DNA of 64,000 bases. Source: Marinilactibacillus sp036039175. GTDB taxonomy: Bacteria; Bacillota; Bacilli; Lactobacillales; Carnobacteriaceae_A. Below are positions 1 to 9,092 of the stretch, piece by piece. Under the pieces are notes generated by a model. It saw nothing but the letters and a program-made list of their open reading frames with translations, had not been told where the DNA came from and made no database searches. The position numbers and the translations under genes are program-made. How positions within the stretch are numbered: the first letter of the stretch is position 1; each line of letters opens with the position of its first letter. Location: assembly GCF_036039175.1 (NCBI RefSeq), contig NZ_JAYXKP010000009.1, positions 15,330-79,329 of the forward strand, given 5' to 3'.

Positions 1-1
1 T

Positions 2-367
2 GTGTTCCTTCATAAAATGCTTGAGGGCCCGGCTGATAAAAGTTACGGCGTCCAAGTTGCGAAGCTAGCAGGACTACCGGACACTTTGATTGACCGAGCT
101 TCAGGTATACTGACTGAACTAGAACAAAAACAAGCAGGACTATTTGAGCAATCTACGGAAAAAGAAACTACAGTAGCTCCTTCTCAAAAACAAGAAAATA
201 ACCAAAAAGTTCAAGAAAAACTTGATGAGCAATTATCTTTATTTATATCTGAATCGGCTGAGAGAGAAGTCGCTGTCTTAGAGAGGATAAAAGCTACCAA
301 TATTATGAATTTGACACCACTACAAGCAATGACATTGCTGAATGACTTACAAGATAGACTCCAATAA
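2..367 (+). CDS. mutS: DNA mismatch repair protein MutS, C-terminal fragment (5' end outside window)
   Basis: This is the last ~121 residues of MutS, the mismatch-recognition ATPase. The reading frame is open to the window edge, so the first Met is not the real start. The segment with GPADKSYGVQVAKLAG, then LPxxLIDRA, is the conserved end of the MutS ATPase domain, which carries helix-turn-helix contacts for the dimer. A charged, Gln/Lys/Glu-rich linker follows, then a C-terminal tail ending in a segment (MNLTPLQAMTLLNDLQ) typical of Bacillota MutS. mutL begins 33 bases downstream, so the two form the usual mutSL operon. Confidence 0.93.
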   Translation: MFLHKMLEGPADKSYGVQVAKLAGLPDTLIDRASGILTELEQKQAGLFEQSTEKETTVAPSQKQENNQKVQEKLDEQLSLFISESAEREVAVLERIKATNIMNLTPLQAMTLLNDLQDRLQ

Positions 368-400
368 ATACCCATCTGAATGGAGAAAGGAGCCAAAGAA

Positions 401-2356
401 ATGTCCCAGATCAAAATCATGTCTTCTATTTTAGCCAATCAGATAGCAGCCGGTGAAGTCATTGAAAGACCGGCATCAGTTGTAAAAGAACTGGTGGAAA
501 ATTCAATTGATGCAAAGAGCACAAAAATCGATATCTACGTAGAAGAAGCTGGGCTTAAATCTATTCAAGTAACAGATGATGGAGAAGGCATCCAGTCAGA
601 TGAGGTTCAAAAAGCATTTAAACGTCATGCAACCAGTAAACTGATTTCAAATGAAGATCTTTTTCGTATCAGAACACTTGGATTCAGAGGAGAAGCTTTA
701 CCTAGTATTGCTTCAGTTTCTATGGTCACCATTGAGACTTCTCAGCAAAATCTCCCAGGCAGAAAAGTAGTGTTAAAAGCAGGAGAAATCATTGAGAATC
801 AACCTTCTTCTTCGAGACGTGGAACATTGATTAAAGTTGAAGAACTGTTCTTCAATACACCTGCTCGACTCAAATACGTCAAAACACTTAAAACTGAACT
901 GGCGCACATCAGTGATACAATCAACCGAATTGCATTATCTCATCCTGAAATTAGTTTCAGATTGTTTAGTGACCAAAACCAGTTGCTGAAAACAGTGGGT
1001 AACGGAGATGCGAGACAAGCCATTGCTGGTGTATACGGTGTAGAGGCTGCTAAAAAGATGAAAGCCATTGAAGCATCAAACTTTGACTTCACTGTTTCAG
1101 GTTATGTTTCATTACCCGAACTCACCAGAGCAAGTAAATCTTATCTGACACTTGTCGTCAATGGTAGACATATCAAGAATTATGCTTTATCCCAAGCCAT
1201 TGTGGATGGATATTCTTCCAAGTTGATGGTAGGCAGATATCCTATGGCGCTAGTCAACATAGAGATGGATCCATTGCTGCTAGACGTCAATGTACATCCA
1301 ACGAAACAACAAGTCAGAATCAGTAGTGAGAAAGAACTCAGTCAATTGATCAAACAAGCCGTTGGGGGACTGATGCAAACTCAACAAAGGATACCCAATG
1401 CGTTAGGCAATATTCATTCTAGTAAAAAAGAAAATAGTCAGAATAAGATAGAACAGACGACGTTCAATTGGCAAGAAAGCACGGACTCAAAAAAAACTAC
1501 TGAAAACAAGGCGTTTCTTTTCAGAGAATCGGTCAAAGAAGTAGAGGCTCCGTTTGTCGAAAGAAATGAAACAGATTCATATTCTACTGAAGATCATTAT
1601 GAATATGGAAGCCATGATGATGTTCGCGAAGATAAAGATCATGACTCGAGATATACACAAGCAGATCTGTCTACAGAGCAGTCTGTAGTATCAGAAGAGA
1701 ACCATGTTCTTGAATCTCCACTTAAGACAGCAGACAGAGTGCTCAAAGAAGCAAAATCAATGCGTGAATTTCCACATCTAGAGTATGTTGGACAAATGCA
1801 TGGGACATATTTATTTGCCCAAAATGAAGATGGACTTTATATTATCGATCAGCATGCTGCTCAAGAAAGAATCAAATATGAGTACTATAGAAAAGAGATC
1901 GAAAAAGATGGAACGGTTCAGCAAGAATTACTCGTTCCGATCGTACTTGAATATCCTTCAAATGATGCCATCACCATTCGAGAGTACACGGATAAACTTT
2001 TGAAAGCGGGGATTGAACTGGAAGACTTTGGACAGAATAGTTTTTTGATTCGTCGTCATCCAGCTTGGTTCAAAGCGGGACAAGAAGAAGCAATCGTGCA
2101 GGAAATGATTGATTTCCTACTTGAGAAGAACGATTTATCTGTTACTAAATTCAGAGAAGCTACGGCTATTATGATGAGCTGTAAACGATCGATTAAAGCG
2201 AATCATTATCTGAATCCTAACGAAGCAAGAGTTCTGATTCAAGACTTGAAAGAAACTGAAAATCCTTACAACTGTCCACATGGGCGCCCGGTACTCGTAC
2301 AAATGACAAATAATGACATGGAAAAAATGTTTAAGAGAATTCAAGATCCGCATTAG
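401..2356 (+). CDS. mutL: DNA mismatch repair protein MutL
   Basis: MutL links MutS mismatch recognition to strand removal. The N-terminal ~330 residues form the GHKL ATPase: NSIDAKS and DDGEG near the ATP site, then FRGEALPSI and GTLIKVEELFFNTPAR. An acidic linker of ~110 residues follows (about 345-455). The C-terminal dimerisation and endonuclease domain carries DQHAAQERIKYE, which fits the DQHA(x)2E(x)4E nicking motif, plus SCKRSIKANH and CPHGRPV. So this is the endonuclease-active type found where MutH is absent. I chose the ATG at 401 (MSQIKIM) over the in-frame ATG at 380, because the GGAGAAAGGAG ribosome site lies between them. Length is 651 residues, normal for the family. Confidence 0.96.
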   Translation: MSQIKIMSSILANQIAAGEVIERPASVVKELVENSIDAKSTKIDIYVEEAGLKSIQVTDDGEGIQSDEVQKAFKRHATSKLISNEDLFRIRTLGFRGEALPSIASVSMVTIETSQQNLPGRKVVLKAGEIIENQPSSSRRGTLIKVEELFFNTPARLKYVKTLKTELAHISDTINRIALSHPEISFRLFSDQNQLLKTVGNGDARQAIAGVYGVEAAKKMKAIEASNFDFTVSGYVSLPELTRASKSYLTLVVNGRHIKNYALSQAIVDGYSSKLMVGRYPMALVNIEMDPLLLDVNVHPTKQQVRISSEKELSQLIKQAVGGLMQTQQRIPNALGNIHSSKKENSQNKIEQTTFNWQESTDSKKTTENKAFLFRESVKEVEAPFVERNETDSYSTEDHYEYGSHDDVREDKDHDSRYTQADLSTEQSVVSEENHVLESPLKTADRVLKEAKSMREFPHLEYVGQMHGTYLFAQNEDGLYIIDQHAAQERIKYEYYRKEIEKDGTVQQELLVPIVLEYPSNDAITIREYTDKLLKAGIELEDFGQNSFLIRRHPAWFKAGQEEAIVQEMIDFLLEKNDLSVTKFREATAIMMSCKRSIKANHYLNPNEARVLIQDLKETENPYNCPHGRPVLVQMTNNDMEKMFKRIQDPH

Positions 2357-2377
2357 TAAAAAAACGAGCGGATTACC

Positions 2378-2406
2378 TTTAATTTTGCACGATATATTGG
2401 TACAAT
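2378..2406 (+). promoter_or_regulatory. Putative promoter of msrB (extended -10)
   Basis: TGG directly precedes TACAAT at 2401-2406, giving an extended -10. A weak -35 (TTTAAT) lies 17 bases upstream. This suggests msrB has its own promoter after mutL. Confidence 0.5.
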
Positions 2407-2431
2407 GTAGGTTAACAGGAGGGATAGTATC

Positions 2432-2875
2432 ATGGCAAAACAATTTTCAGATGAAGAGTTAAAACAACGTTTAACTAGAGAACAATACGAAGTCACTCAA
2501 AATAGTGCAACTGAACGAGCGTTTACTGGTGAATACGATGATTTTTATGAAGATGGAATTTTTGTAGATGTCGTAAGTGGTGAACCGCTATTTTCTTCTA
2601 ACGATAAATATGATGCTGGTTGTGGTTGGCCATCTTTTTCAAAACCAATCCAAAAACGAGGCGTTAAAGAATTAAGAGATTCTACTCATGGCATGGAAAG
2701 AACAGAAGTTAGAAGTAGCGAAGCAGATTCTCACTTAGGTCACGTATTTACAGACGGTATACCGGAACAAGGTGGTTTACGTTACTGTATCAATTCTGCA
2801 GCGATGAAATTCATTCCTAAAACTAAACTAAAAGAAGAAGGATACGAAGAGTATCTGCCTGAATTTAACGCATAA
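2432..2875 (+). CDS. msrB: Peptide-methionine (R)-S-oxide reductase MsrB
   Basis: MsrB reduces methionine-R-sulfoxide in proteins and repairs oxidative damage in the cytoplasm. The SelR fold is clear: GEPLFSS, then GCGWPSF (Cys64, likely resolving), DSHLGHVF and RYCINSAAMKF, with Cys119 as the catalytic cysteine. The two CxxC pairs that bind structural zinc in many MsrB proteins are absent (VVSGEP where CxxCG would be). This is therefore the zinc-free form, which is common in Bacillota. Length is 147 residues, with a start behind AGGAGG. It stands alone, with its own promoter and a downstream hairpin, and without an msrA neighbour. Confidence 0.95.
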   Translation: MAKQFSDEELKQRLTREQYEVTQNSATERAFTGEYDDFYEDGIFVDVVSGEPLFSSNDKYDAGCGWPSFSKPIQKRGVKELRDSTHGMERTEVRSSEADSHLGHVFTDGIPEQGGLRYCINSAAMKFIPKTKLKEEGYEEYLPEFNA

Positions 2876-2885
2876 AGAAACGATT

Positions 2886-2920
2886 CCCAGCCCCTAGGAA
2901 AATTTTATGGGCTGGGTATT
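2886..2920 (+). terminator. Hairpin terminator after msrB
   Basis: CCCAGCCC (2886-2893) pairs perfectly with GGGCTGGG (2909-2916). The following T tract is short (TATTTCT), so this is a moderate terminator. Confidence 0.6.
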
Positions 2921-2924
2921 TCTA

Positions 2925-2933
2925 TGTTACAAT
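2925..2933 (+). promoter_or_regulatory. Putative extended -10 promoter of ruvAB
   Basis: TGT precedes TACAAT (2928-2933), an extended -10 lying 32 bases before the ruvA start. No convincing -35 is visible. Confidence 0.45.
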
Positions 2934-2965
2934 AGATGAGAAATTAGCTGAAAAGGGGAACTTAT

Positions 2966-3577
2966 GTGTACGAATACATAAAAGGGATCATTACGCACAT
3001 TTATCCAAGTTATCTTGTAATCGAAACGAATGGGATCGGATATCACGTTTTAATGGCAAATCCTTTTCGGTATACAGATTACCATAATCAAGAAGTCCAA
3101 CTTTATTTATACCAAAATGTCAGTCAAGATGATATCAATCTTTTCGGATTTAAAACGCACGAGGAAAAAGGATTATTCTTGAAGCTGATCAACGTTTCTG
3201 GAATCGGTCCGAAAAGTGCACTGGCTATTTTAGCTAATGAGAACCATAGAGGGCTTATTCAGGCAATCGAACAAGAAGATGTGAAATTCTTGCAGAAATT
3301 TCCAGGTGTTGGTAAGAAAACAGCTTCTCAAATTGTGCTGGACTTGAAAGGGAAGTTGTCTGAATTAAGTATTGATCAATTTACTGGGCAACTTTCAGAA
3401 GAGCTATCGTTTGAAGAAGATAATGGAAACCTTTCTTTACAAGAAGCTACCGAAGCATTGATAGCTCTAGGGTATTCCAAGAGAGATGTCATAAGAGTTA
3501 AAAAATCTTTAGAGGCTATGGGACAAACGACTACAGATGCCTATATCAGAGAAGGCTTGAAATTACTAATGAAATAA
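2966..3577 (+). CDS. ruvA: Holliday junction branch migration protein RuvA
   Basis: RuvA binds four-way DNA junctions as a tetramer and loads the RuvB motor. The N-terminal OB-fold (MYEYIKGIITHIYPSYLVIE) is followed by two helix-hairpin-helix motifs (ISGIGPKSAL-like at about 76-85 and FPGVGKKTASQIVLDLKGK at about 112-130). A linker then leads to the C-terminal RuvB-binding domain (EALIALGYSKRDV). Length is 203 residues, typical. The start is GTG at 2966, five bases after AAAGGGGAA; the overlapping ATG at 2964 is out of frame. ruvB starts 24 bases downstream. Confidence 0.96.
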   Translation: MYEYIKGIITHIYPSYLVIETNGIGYHVLMANPFRYTDYHNQEVQLYLYQNVSQDDINLFGFKTHEEKGLFLKLINVSGIGPKSALAILANENHRGLIQAIEQEDVKFLQKFPGVGKKTASQIVLDLKGKLSELSIDQFTGQLSEELSFEEDNGNLSLQEATEALIALGYSKRDVIRVKKSLEAMGQTTTDAYIREGLKLLMK

Positions 3578-3601
3578 TAAAACGAAAAAGGAGGTGCAGT
3601 A

Positions 3602-4612
3602 GTGGATAGTGAAGATAGATTAACATCGGAAGACTTATTGAGTGCAGCAGAGGGGTCTTTGGAAAAGTCCTTACGTCCGCAGTATTTTGATCAGTATATT
3701 GGTCAAGATAAAATTAAACAAGAGCTTTTAATTTATATTGAGGCCGCAAAAAATCGCGAAGAAGCGCTAGATCATGTCCTTCTTTATGGACCACCGGGAC
3801 TCGGAAAGACCACAATGGCGATGGTTATAGCAAATGAAATGAATGCGACAATCAGAACAACTAGTGGACCTGCTATAGAGAAACCGGGAGATCTAGTTGC
3901 GTTATTGAACGATTTAGAACCAGGTGGAATTTTGTTTATAGATGAAATCCATCGTCTACCGAGAGTCGTTGAAGAGATGCTCTATTCGGCAATGGAAGAT
4001 TATTTTATCGATATTATCATTGGTCAAGGAGAAACAGCTCATCCAGTTCATTTTCCTTTGCCACCATTCACTCTAATCGGCGCAACAACGCGTGCAGGAA
4101 CACTATCTGCACCTTTAAGAGATCGATTTGGTATCTTGTCCCATATGGAATACTATGCTGAGCAAGATTTAAAAGAAATTGTGGAGCGTACAGCAGATGT
4201 ACTGAATACACAAACAGATGAAACGGGTGCGATCGAACTTGCCAGAAGATCAAGAGGAACACCACGTATTGCAAACCGATTACTGAAGAGGGTTCGCGAT
4301 TATGCTGAAGTCGTTGGTGAGGGAATCGTCAATGAAGATATTGCTTCCAAAGCTTTGGACTTACTCAGAGTCGATAGCCATGGTCTGGATACTGTTGATC
4401 AGAAATTACTGATGACAATGATTACATTATATAATGGTGGACCAGTTGGTTTAAATACATTGTCTGCAAACATCGGTGAAGAAATGGAAACCATCGAAGA
4501 CATGGTTGAACCGTATCTCCTGAAAGAAGGTTTCATTCAACGAACACCTAGAGGTCGGGTAGCAACAGCTAAAGCCTACCGACATTTTGACTTACCTGAA
4601 AAACACCTTTAA
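3602..4612 (+). CDS. ruvB: Holliday junction branch migration ATPase RuvB
   Basis: RuvB is the AAA+ hexameric motor that drives branch migration with RuvA. Visible motifs are LRPQYFDQYIGQ near the N-terminus, Walker A GPPGLGKTT (about 62-70), Walker B ILFIDEIHRL, sensor 1 GATTRAG, the arginine-finger region LRDRFG, sensor 2 RGTPRIANRLLKR, and a C-terminal winged helix ending in RTPRGRVAT. Length is 336 residues, full length. The GTG start at 3602 follows AAAGGAGG. It is in one operon with ruvA. The next gene, queA, begins 30 bases on, so ruvAB-queA-tgt-yajC may be one transcript, as in other Bacillota. Confidence 0.97.
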   Translation: MDSEDRLTSEDLLSAAEGSLEKSLRPQYFDQYIGQDKIKQELLIYIEAAKNREEALDHVLLYGPPGLGKTTMAMVIANEMNATIRTTSGPAIEKPGDLVALLNDLEPGGILFIDEIHRLPRVVEEMLYSAMEDYFIDIIIGQGETAHPVHFPLPPFTLIGATTRAGTLSAPLRDRFGILSHMEYYAEQDLKEIVERTADVLNTQTDETGAIELARRSRGTPRIANRLLKRVRDYAEVVGEGIVNEDIASKALDLLRVDSHGLDTVDQKLLMTMITLYNGGPVGLNTLSANIGEEMETIEDMVEPYLLKEGFIQRTPRGRVATAKAYRHFDLPEKHL

Positions 4613-4642
4613 AGCATCATGGAATAAAAAGGAGAGAAAATT

Positions 4643-5680
4643 GTGACGTTAACTACAGAAGATTTTGACTTTGATCTGCCAGAAAACTTAATTGCTCAAA
4701 CGCCACTTGAAGATAGAGCTTCCTCAAAAATGATGGTCCTTTCTACTTCTGATCAAACAATCAAAGATCAGAAGTTTGAAGACATTATAGAAGAACTACA
4801 AGCTGGAGACGCCTTAGTCATGAATAATACGCGCGTACTACCTGCTCGGTTACATGGAGAAAAAGAAAAAACTGGCGCTCATATTGAACTACTACTTTTA
4901 AAAAATACTACAGGGGATAAGTGGGAAACGCTTGCCAAACCAGCTAAAAAAGCTAAAGTAGGGACTAAAATTCTCTTTGGGGACGGTCGATTAGTCGGAA
5001 CTGTTCAAGAAGAGTTAGAACATGGCGGAAGAATCGTGGAGTTTTCTTACGAGGGGATCTTCTTAGAGACTCTTGAATCGCTTGGTGAAATGCCACTACC
5101 ACCTTATATCAAGGAAAGACTAGAAGATCAAGACAGATATCAAACTGTATATGCAAAAGAAAATGGATCGGCTGCAGCACCAACTGCGGGTCTGCATTTC
5201 ACAAAAGAAATTATCGAAAAAGTAGAAGCAAAAGGCGTGAAAATTGTTTTCTTAACGTTACATGTTGGGCTTGGAACATTCCGTCCAGTTAATGTAGAAA
5301 ACTTAGAGGAACACAAGATGCATGAAGAATTCTATCAATTAACTGCTGAATCTGCTCAGACTTTGAATGATATTAGAGAAAATGGCGGTAAAATCGTTGC
5401 AGTAGGAACGACTTCTATTAGAACGCTTGAGACAATTGGAACTAAATTTAATGGAAAGCTTGAAGCGGATAGTGGATGGACAGACATCTTTATCGCACCT
5501 GGTTACCAGTTTAAAGTGGTTGATGCCTTTTTGACCAACTTCCATTTGCCAAAATCTACACTAATTATGCTAGTTAGTGCGTTTGCTGAAAGGGAATTTG
5601 TCTTGAAAGCATACAATCACGCTGTTAAAGAACAGTACCGTTTCTTCAGTTTTGGGGATGCGATGTTTTTAAAAAAGTAA
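4643..5680 (+). CDS. queA: S-adenosylmethionine:tRNA ribosyltransferase-isomerase QueA
   Basis: QueA transfers and isomerises the ribose of S-adenosylmethionine onto preQ1 in tRNA, making epoxyqueuosine at the wobble base. Family motifs are present: FDFDLPENLIAQTP at the N-terminus, NNTRVLPARLHG, GSAAAPTAGLHFT, LHVGLGTFRPV, and FLTNFHLPKSTLIMLVSAF at the end. Length is 345 residues, typical. The GTG start at 4643 follows AAAAGGAG. It is paired with tgt, the preceding enzyme of the queuosine pathway. Confidence 0.97.
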   Translation: MTLTTEDFDFDLPENLIAQTPLEDRASSKMMVLSTSDQTIKDQKFEDIIEELQAGDALVMNNTRVLPARLHGEKEKTGAHIELLLLKNTTGDKWETLAKPAKKAKVGTKILFGDGRLVGTVQEELEHGGRIVEFSYEGIFLETLESLGEMPLPPYIKERLEDQDRYQTVYAKENGSAAAPTAGLHFTKEIIEKVEAKGVKIVFLTLHVGLGTFRPVNVENLEEHKMHEEFYQLTAESAQTLNDIRENGGKIVAVGTTSIRTLETIGTKFNGKLEADSGWTDIFIAPGYQFKVVDAFLTNFHLPKSTLIMLVSAFAEREFVLKAYNHAVKEQYRFFSFGDAMFLKK

Positions 5681-5712
5681 AGAAATTAAATTAAAAGAAA
5701 TTGAGGGTTACA

Positions 5713-6858
5713 ATGATAGATCATCCGATAAAGTATCATTTAGAGAAAAAAGAAAAACATACAGGAGCAAGACTTGGGAAAATTGAGACGCCACATGGAA
5801 CATTCGAAACCCCTATGTTTATGCCTGTTGGAACACTTGCAAGTGTTAAGACGATTGCGCCTGAAGAGCTAGAAGAAATGGGTGCGGGCATTATATTGAG
5901 TAATACGTATCATCTTTGGCTAAGACCAGGCGAAGATATCGTAGAAGAAGCAGGTGGCTTGCATGAATTCATGCAATGGGACAAGGGCATTCTAACGGAT
6001 TCAGGCGGGTTTCAAGTGTTTTCCTTATCTGATATGAGAGATATTAAAGAAGAAGGGGTCCATTTCAGAAGTCACCTTGATGGTTCAAAGCTATTTTTAT
6101 CTCCGGAAAAGGCTATTCAGATCCAAAATAGTCTGGGATCTGATATTATGATGAGTTTTGACGAATGTCCACCATTTGATGAAAGCTATGATTATGTTAA
6201 AAAATCTGTGGAACGTACATCAAGATGGGCGGAAAGAGGCCTTGAGGCACATAAAAATTATGACAGACAAGGTTTATTTGGAATCGTTCAAGGTGCAGGT
6301 TTCGAAGACTTAAGAAAACAGTCAGCGAAAGATCTAGTGAGTATGGACTTTTCCGGTTATTCAATTGGGGGACTTTCGGTAGGCGAGCCTAAAAAAGAAA
6401 TGTATCGTGTCTTGGATTTCACGACGCCTCTGTTGCCTGAAGACAAGCCGCGTTATCTCATGGGTGTTGGCACGCCAGATGCCTTGATCGAAGGTGTAAT
6501 GAGAGGCGTTGATATGTTTGACTGTGTATTACCTACTCGAATCGCAAGAAATGGTACAACCATGACAAGTAAAGGTAGAGTTGTTATCAAAAATGCTCAG
6601 TATGCCAGAGATTTTGGACCACTTGATGATAAATGTAATTGCTACACTTGTCGTAATTATTCTAGAGCATATATACGTCATTTGATTAAATCGGATGAAA
6701 CGTTCGGCCTTAGACTGACCAGCTATCATAACTTGTACTTTTTATTAGATTTAATGAAAAACGTGCGTCAGGCTATTAGAGAAGACAATCTTCTTGAGTT
6801 CAAAGAAGCCTTTTTTGAAGAGTATGGATATAACAAACCCGATGCTAAAAACTTTTAA
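5713..6858 (+). CDS. tgt: tRNA-guanine transglycosylase Tgt
   Basis: Tgt exchanges guanine-34 of certain tRNAs for preQ1, the step before QueA. The TIM-barrel enzyme shows TPHGTFETPMFMPVGT, the nucleophile region with LTDSGGFQVFSL, DIMMSFDECPP, GIVQGAG, GGLSVGEPK and MGVGTPDAL, plus the catalytic Asp of VDMFDCVLPTR. The zinc site is CNCYTC followed by a His downstream. I chose the ATG at 5713, with GAGG six bases upstream, over the upstream TTG at 5701. This gives 381 residues, the usual size. Confidence 0.97.
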   Translation: MIDHPIKYHLEKKEKHTGARLGKIETPHGTFETPMFMPVGTLASVKTIAPEELEEMGAGIILSNTYHLWLRPGEDIVEEAGGLHEFMQWDKGILTDSGGFQVFSLSDMRDIKEEGVHFRSHLDGSKLFLSPEKAIQIQNSLGSDIMMSFDECPPFDESYDYVKKSVERTSRWAERGLEAHKNYDRQGLFGIVQGAGFEDLRKQSAKDLVSMDFSGYSIGGLSVGEPKKEMYRVLDFTTPLLPEDKPRYLMGVGTPDALIEGVMRGVDMFDCVLPTRIARNGTTMTSKGRVVIKNAQYARDFGPLDDKCNCYTCRNYSRAYIRHLIKSDETFGLRLTSYHNLYFLLDLMKNVRQAIREDNLLEFKEAFFEEYGYNKPDAKNF

Positions 6859-7052
6859 TTCGACTCAAACTTATGTAGCATTCGCTTACAAAATCTGATA
6901 AGGTAATAGGTGTCGTTAATGTTTAAATTTATTTAAACATCTAATCACTGCCTAAACAGACTAGGCTTGAGAAATAAAGGAATCATATAAATTATCAGGA
7001 CTTTAAGCGACTCACAGTCTATGATAAAGAAATGAATAATGGAGGAAATAAC

Positions 7053-7394
7053 ATGGAAGCAATATTTGGATCAGTTTTACCTTTTGTATTTATTATCGCA
7101 ATTGCATATTTCTTAATGGTAAGACCGCAACAAAAACGAGCAAAAGAAGCTCAAAACATGCTGAGTTCACTACAAAAAGGTGATTCTATCGTGACAATCG
7201 GTGGACTTCATGGCGTAATTGATGAAGTTGATTCAGAAGGAAAGACAGTCGTTTTAGACTGTGAAGGCATTTATTTAACATTTGAACGTCGTGCGATTTC
7301 TCGTATTGTAACAAAAGTTGATAGTGTCCAAACAACTACAACAGAAGAATTAGGTACGAATACACCCGATTCAACCAATGAAGAAGAATTGTAG
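7053..7394 (+). CDS. yajC: Preprotein translocase subunit YajC
   Basis: YajC is a small single-pass membrane protein that associates with SecDF-YidC in protein export. Residues about 3-22 are a hydrophobic segment (SVLPFVFIIAIAYFLMV), followed by the conserved RPQQKRAKE. A short beta-rich cytoplasmic domain comes next (GDSIVTIGGLHGVI) and an acidic tail ends the protein. I chose the ATG at 7053 behind GGAGG; the in-frame ATG at 7032 lies before that ribosome site. It is 194 bases from tgt, the usual neighbour. Confidence 0.93.
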   Translation: MEAIFGSVLPFVFIIAIAYFLMVRPQQKRAKEAQNMLSSLQKGDSIVTIGGLHGVIDEVDSEGKTVVLDCEGIYLTFERRAISRIVTKVDSVQTTTTEELGTNTPDSTNEEEL

Positions 7395-7425
7395 ACCGAT
7401 AACTCAGTAATAAAGGAGGTACCTT

Positions 7426-7710
7426 TTGGACTTTCAAACGCAGACTTTTATGAATTATGAGGTTTGGCTGAAAATGAAGCAGGAGGAATTTTCAAAGAAT
7501 GGTTATGATCAAGTCACAATCGAAGATCTTTGGAAATATTGTAATAATTTTCTGTGGAAACACATTCGTCCCGAGAGGTACCATGAAGAAGTAAAAGCCA
7601 TTATGGGTATCGGACTGAATGATTATTTCAACTACGCTTCGCTTGAAGCTCAAGTGTATAATGTCTCCTCTCTCGATGAAATGGATTTTGGAGATATACT
7701 GAGATCATAA
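7426..7710 (+). CDS. Post-transcriptional regulator, ComN family
   Basis: This 94-residue protein resembles the ComN family. In Bacillus subtilis ComN acts on comE operon mRNA and localises with the division/polar machinery. The sequence is soluble and mixed-charge, with WLKMKQEEF, DLWKYCNNFLWKH and a C-terminal ALEAQVYNV-like stretch seen in the family. The TTG start at 7426 is fixed by AAAGGAGG (7413-7420). It sits 31 bases after yajC and ends the operon before a strong terminator. The family call is from recall; the function in this organism is inference. Confidence 0.7.
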   Translation: MDFQTQTFMNYEVWLKMKQEEFSKNGYDQVTIEDLWKYCNNFLWKHIRPERYHEEVKAIMGIGLNDYFNYASLEAQVYNVSSLDEMDFGDILRS

Positions 7711-7712
7711 AG

Positions 7713-7755
7713 AAAAAAGACAGAGATGGGTTTACTCATTCTCTGTCTTTTTGTT
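7713..7755 (+). terminator. Intrinsic terminator after the yajC operon
   Basis: AAAGACAGAGA pairs with TCTCTGTCTTT across a short loop, followed by T residues. Confidence 0.85.
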
Positions 7756-7925
7756 TGTAGTTTTACTAGATGTAACAATAAATTCTAAAACAGAATGATA
7801 CTTGAAGGGGATTTCTAGTATAATCATTTAGTAGATACTTTAAAATTTAATGGTAAGTTTAAGTGGTGTAGTGTATTAAATGTGCAAATTTCGAACTCGG
7901 GTAAATGAACTAAAGAGGTGAACCG

Positions 7926-9092
7926 ATGAAATATGGTATTCTAACTTTTGATGAACCTGAGAGGGATACATCTAGAAAAATCATTCATATTGATATGGAT
8001 GCATTCTATGCTTCTGTAGAAGTTAGAGAAAATCCTTCTTTACGAGGTAAGCCAGTCATTATCGCTAGGCATCCAAAAGAAAATGGTGGTAGAGGGGTCG
8101 TTGCTACGGCTAGCTACGAAGCTAGAAAATTTGGGATCCATTCAGCTATGAGTGCTCAAAAGGCTTACGAATTGTGCCCAGATGGGATATTTGTTTCTGG
8201 GAACTTTGAACTTTATCGTTCTATATCAGAAGAAATTCGAGCGATTTTCAAGCGATACACGGATTTAATTCAACCGCTATCCCTTGATGAAGCTTATCTT
8301 GATATAACAGAAAATAAGATTAATTTAAATAGTGCGACATTGATTGCACAAAGGATCCAAAAAGAAATCTATTATGAACTGGGACTAACTTGCTCAGCAG
8401 GTGTGTCTTATAACAAATTTCTTGCAAAATTAGCTTCTGACTTTAAAAAACCTTCAGGTATAACCGTTATTCCACCAGATGATGCACATGGATTTCTGAC
8501 GACTCTGCCCATTGAAAAATATTATGGTGTAGGAAAAAAATCAGTAGAAAAAATGCATGCACTAGGAATTTTTAATGGACAAGATTTGTTTGATCAGAAC
8601 GAAATGGAACTTGTATCGCACTTTGGTAAAATGGGACATTCTCTTTACCGCAAAGTCAGAGGGATTGATGACAGTGCAGTCGTCGCTGATCGAACGCGTA
8701 AATCGGTCGGTAAAGAAAAAACATTTTTAGATGATTTAAAATCAGAGGAAGAAGTGACTCAGTCTCTTCGACAAATTGCCAATCAGACTTTCGCATCTTT
8801 GAAAAAGAGTCAAAAGCACGGTAAAACAGTGGTACTAAAAATTAGATACAATGACTTCAGCACATTTACAAGACGTAAGACCTTTCCTGAATATATTCAA
8901 GATGCAGATGAGCTTTTTGTGAGTGCACTAAGGATTTTTGAAGAAGAAGGTTCAGTATCAAAAGGGATTAGACTTCTAGGAATCACGGTCACTGGTTTAG
9001 ATTCATTATTGTTCGAAAACATTCCATTAAAACTTTGGGACAGACAAAAGACTGAAATTGAAAAGGAAACTGCAGATGGCGACGAAGCATGA
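7926..9092 (+). CDS. dinB: DNA polymerase IV (Y family)
   Basis: DinB is the error-prone translesion polymerase. The palm begins IIHIDMDAFYASVE with the first catalytic Asp residues. YEARKFGIHSAMS follows, then PLSLDEAYLDIT with the second acidic pair. CSAGVSYNKFLAKLASDFKKP and the helix-hairpin-helix YYGVGKKSVEKM lead into the little-finger domain. Length is 388 residues. The C-terminal tail has no clear QxxLxF-type beta-clamp motif that I can identify with confidence (SLLFENIPLKLW is the nearest). The ATG at 7926 follows AAAGAGGTG. Its end overlaps ytoI by 17 bases, suggesting co-transcription. Confidence 0.95.
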   Translation: MKYGILTFDEPERDTSRKIIHIDMDAFYASVEVRENPSLRGKPVIIARHPKENGGRGVVATASYEARKFGIHSAMSAQKAYELCPDGIFVSGNFELYRSISEEIRAIFKRYTDLIQPLSLDEAYLDITENKINLNSATLIAQRIQKEIYYELGLTCSAGVSYNKFLAKLASDFKKPSGITVIPPDDAHGFLTTLPIEKYYGVGKKSVEKMHALGIFNGQDLFDQNEMELVSHFGKMGHSLYRKVRGIDDSAVVADRTRKSVGKEKTFLDDLKSEEEVTQSLRQIANQTFASLKKSQKHGKTVVLKIRYNDFSTFTRRKTFPEYIQDADELFVSALRIFEEEGSVSKGIRLLGITVTGLDSLLFENIPLKLWDRQKTEIEKETADGDEA

